A stretch of DNA of 5,177 bases from Desulfobacteraceae bacterium (GTDB lineage Bacteria > Desulfobacterota > Desulfobacteria > Desulfobacterales > Desulfobacteraceae). The notes beneath the pieces are model-generated. The model worked only from the letters and a program-made list of their open reading frames with translations, ran no database searches and was not told where the DNA came from. Made by a program: the position numbers and the translations under genes. Below, in pieces: positions 3,983 to 5,177 of this stretch; positions within the stretch are counted from its first letter, which is position 1; each line of letters opens with the position of its first letter. The stretch spans positions 1-5,177 of the forward strand of contig JAFLJU010000648.1 of assembly GCA_022712835.1 (NCBI GenBank). Direction: 5' to 3'.

Positions 3983-5177
3983 ATGAATATTGGGTGCATT
4001 GTAGAATATATAGATCAACAAAGAATAGTATCAGCGGTCATCCTCAGCGAGAAAAAAGGCAAACTCAGATTACTCAATGAGAACAGCCGGGAAGTCAATT
4101 TTTCCGAGAAAAGACTCTCCCACATCTCAACTATGAGCCTGGATACCGACCTGTCCAAGACGGCGCTTGTCAATCACTTAAAACATGTGACTGAGAACAG
4201 GAAGCGGTTGGCTGAAACTATTAATATACCGGAATTATGGGATATCCTCCACGACGAACCAGAAGAAATTGGGTTGGATGCCATGACTCTTTTTTGTTTT
4301 GACCCCCCATTAATACCGGATCATGAAGCCGCTGTTGTTCGTGCCTTTTTTGATGACCGCCTCTATTTCAAAACAAATCAATTTGTCTTTACCCCCTGCA
4401 CACCGGAACAGGTGGAAAGCAAAAAAAGACAGATAAAAGAAGGGGAAAGAAGAGAGGGACTCATCGCCAAGGGAGCCCAATGGCTGACCCTGATGCAGAG
4501 TGAGAAAATCTCTCAACCGACTGAGCACCCGGATCCGGGTGTGATCGAAATTCTTAAATCCTATTACCTCCAGGGCAATGACAGTCAGTTTACCGCCGTT
4601 GCCAAACAAATGCTTAAAAAATCCGGGTTAAGTGCGCCGGAACAATTGTTCAATATTTTTGTAAGGGCGGGCCTCTGGGATGTCGATGAAAACATCGACC
4701 TGCTGTCCATGCAGATTCCCACAATCTTTCCGGAAACAGTTCTTGAACAGGCCAAAAAGCTGGTCCTAACCCATGGCAATATTGTTAAAGACCCCCAGCG
4801 CCAAGACCTGACTGACATTCCGTTGATTACCATTGATGGTCAGTCCACCCAAGACTATGACGATGCCATCAGCCTGGAAAACACGGAAAACGGATACCGG
4901 TTGGGAATCCACATCATTGATGTGGCGGCCTATATCAAGTCTGGAGATCCCATTGACATAGCCGCCCGGTATCGGGCCAGTTCCATTTACATGCCCGATG
5001 ACAAGCTGCCCATGATTCCTCCCTCTCTGTCCGAGGATCTTTGCAGCCTGAAAGAAGGGGAGACCCGACCTGGCATCAGTACCCTGGTTCAAATGAACCG
5101 TTTTTTTGAAATTTTAGATTTCAAAATTGTTCCCAGTATTATCAAAGTTCACAAACAGATGAGCTACACAGAGGCCA
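3983..5177 (+). CDS. RNase II-family (RNB domain) 3'-5' exoribonuclease, 3' partial
   Basis: The frame is open from ATG 3983 to the right edge (398 full codons), so the C-terminus, normally with an S1 domain, is missing. Family members degrade RNA processively from the 3' end using metal ions held by four Asp. The RNB domain starts near residue 272: TIDGQSTQDYDDA supplies D285, D291, D293 and D294, the same spacing as the E. coli RNase II catalytic Asp set (D201, D207, D209, D210). GIHIIDVAAYI (308-318), RASSIYMPD (331-339) and PPSLSEDLCSL (346-356) follow, all typical. Upstream are ~270 residues with no obvious cold-shock motifs. Residues 1-50 (GCIVEYIDQQRIVSAVIL...) look like a small beta-barrel, as I recall from cyanobacterial/plastid-type RNase II. 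An in-frame ATG at 3971 with AGG nine nt upstream is an alternative start adding four residues; 3983 has only CGGA placed too close. RNase II versus RNase R cannot be decided. Confidence 0.9.
   Translation, partial: MNIGCIVEYIDQQRIVSAVILSEKKGKLRLLNENSREVNFSEKRLSHISTMSLDTDLSKTALVNHLKHVTENRKRLAETINIPELWDILHDEPEEIGLDAMTLFCFDPPLIPDHEAAVVRAFFDDRLYFKTNQFVFTPCTPEQVESKKRQIKEGERREGLIAKGAQWLTLMQSEKISQPTEHPDPGVIEILKSYYLQGNDSQFTAVAKQMLKKSGLSAPEQLFNIFVRAGLWDVDENIDLLSMQIPTIFPETVLEQAKKLVLTHGNIVKDPQRQDLTDIPLITIDGQSTQDYDDAISLENTENGYRLGIHIIDVAAYIKSGDPIDIAARYRASSIYMPDDKLPMIPPSLSEDLCSLKEGETRPGISTLVQMNRFFEILDFKIVPSIIKVHKQMSYTEA
4526..4541. repeat. Perfect 16-bp palindrome inside the RNase gene
   Basis: CACCCGGATCCGGGTG is self-complementary and lies in coding sequence (frame reads HPDPG). 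Its core again has ACCCG and CGGGT half-sites, here spaced by four bases rather than six. It could be a protein site or chance. Confidence 0.4.

Noticed and set aside
4766..5092. Minus-strand open frame of 108 codons near the right edge
   Set aside because: It is antisense to the conserved RNB catalytic domain, whose motifs are unmistakable on the plus strand.
5104..5126. 9-bp inverted repeat (TTTTGAAAT / ATTTCAAAA) with a 5-nt loop
   Set aside because: It lies inside the RNB coding region, is AT-rich and encodes normal protein sequence, so it is likely chance and not a terminator.

Overview
The window looks like chromosomal DNA of an anaerobic, sulfate-reducing-type bacterium. A Desulfobacterota/Desulfobacteraceae-like source (Desulfobacter, Desulfobacula or Desulfotignum relatives) is my best guess, from the style of the cysteine-rich redox protein and the gene mix; this is inference, with no database search behind it. 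There are four protein genes. Two run off the window edges: the first lacks its start and the last lacks its end. No RNA genes, CRISPR arrays or insertion sequences were seen.

Layout. (1) From the left edge to 2039 (+) lies the 3' part of a large iron-sulfur flavoprotein. Its N-terminal part is an RnfB-type ferredoxin module (membrane-proximal linker, Fes cluster motif, two ferredoxin clusters). This is joined in frame to a GltD/NfnB-type FAD- and NAD(P)-binding oxidoreductase, with an extra cysteine cluster at the C-terminus. The frame is open to base 3, so the first GTG at 33 is not the start. (2) At 2040-2144 is a gap with two inverted repeats, the first a good intrinsic terminator. (3) At 2145-3164 (+) is mltG, a membrane-anchored endolytic murein transglycosylase. 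(4) At 3142-3227 a 31-bp-period tandem repeat of about 2.8 copies covers the mltG stop, the 51-bp gap and the smr 3' end. (5) At 3216-3890 (-) is a Smr-domain protein convergent with mltG. (6) At 3891-3982 is a short divergent promoter region. (7) From 3983 (+) to the right edge is the N-terminal part of an RNase II-family (RNB) exoribonuclease. It has an intact four-Asp active site and a non-canonical N-terminal region.

How they fit together. The first gene is probably the last cistron of an rnf-type operon lying to the left, since a terminator follows it. If the fusion is real it would put a pyridine-nucleotide-dependent flavin site on the ferredoxin-handling subunit of the Rnf ion pump. 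The other three genes are housekeeping functions (peptidoglycan glycan-strand termination, nucleic-acid processing, RNA decay) in separate transcription units.

The points most worth following up are the RnfB-GltD fusion, the repeat in which a downstream copy re-encodes the MltG C-terminus and its stop with mostly synonymous changes while overlapping smr, and a duplicated short linear motif in the disordered N-terminus of the Smr protein.
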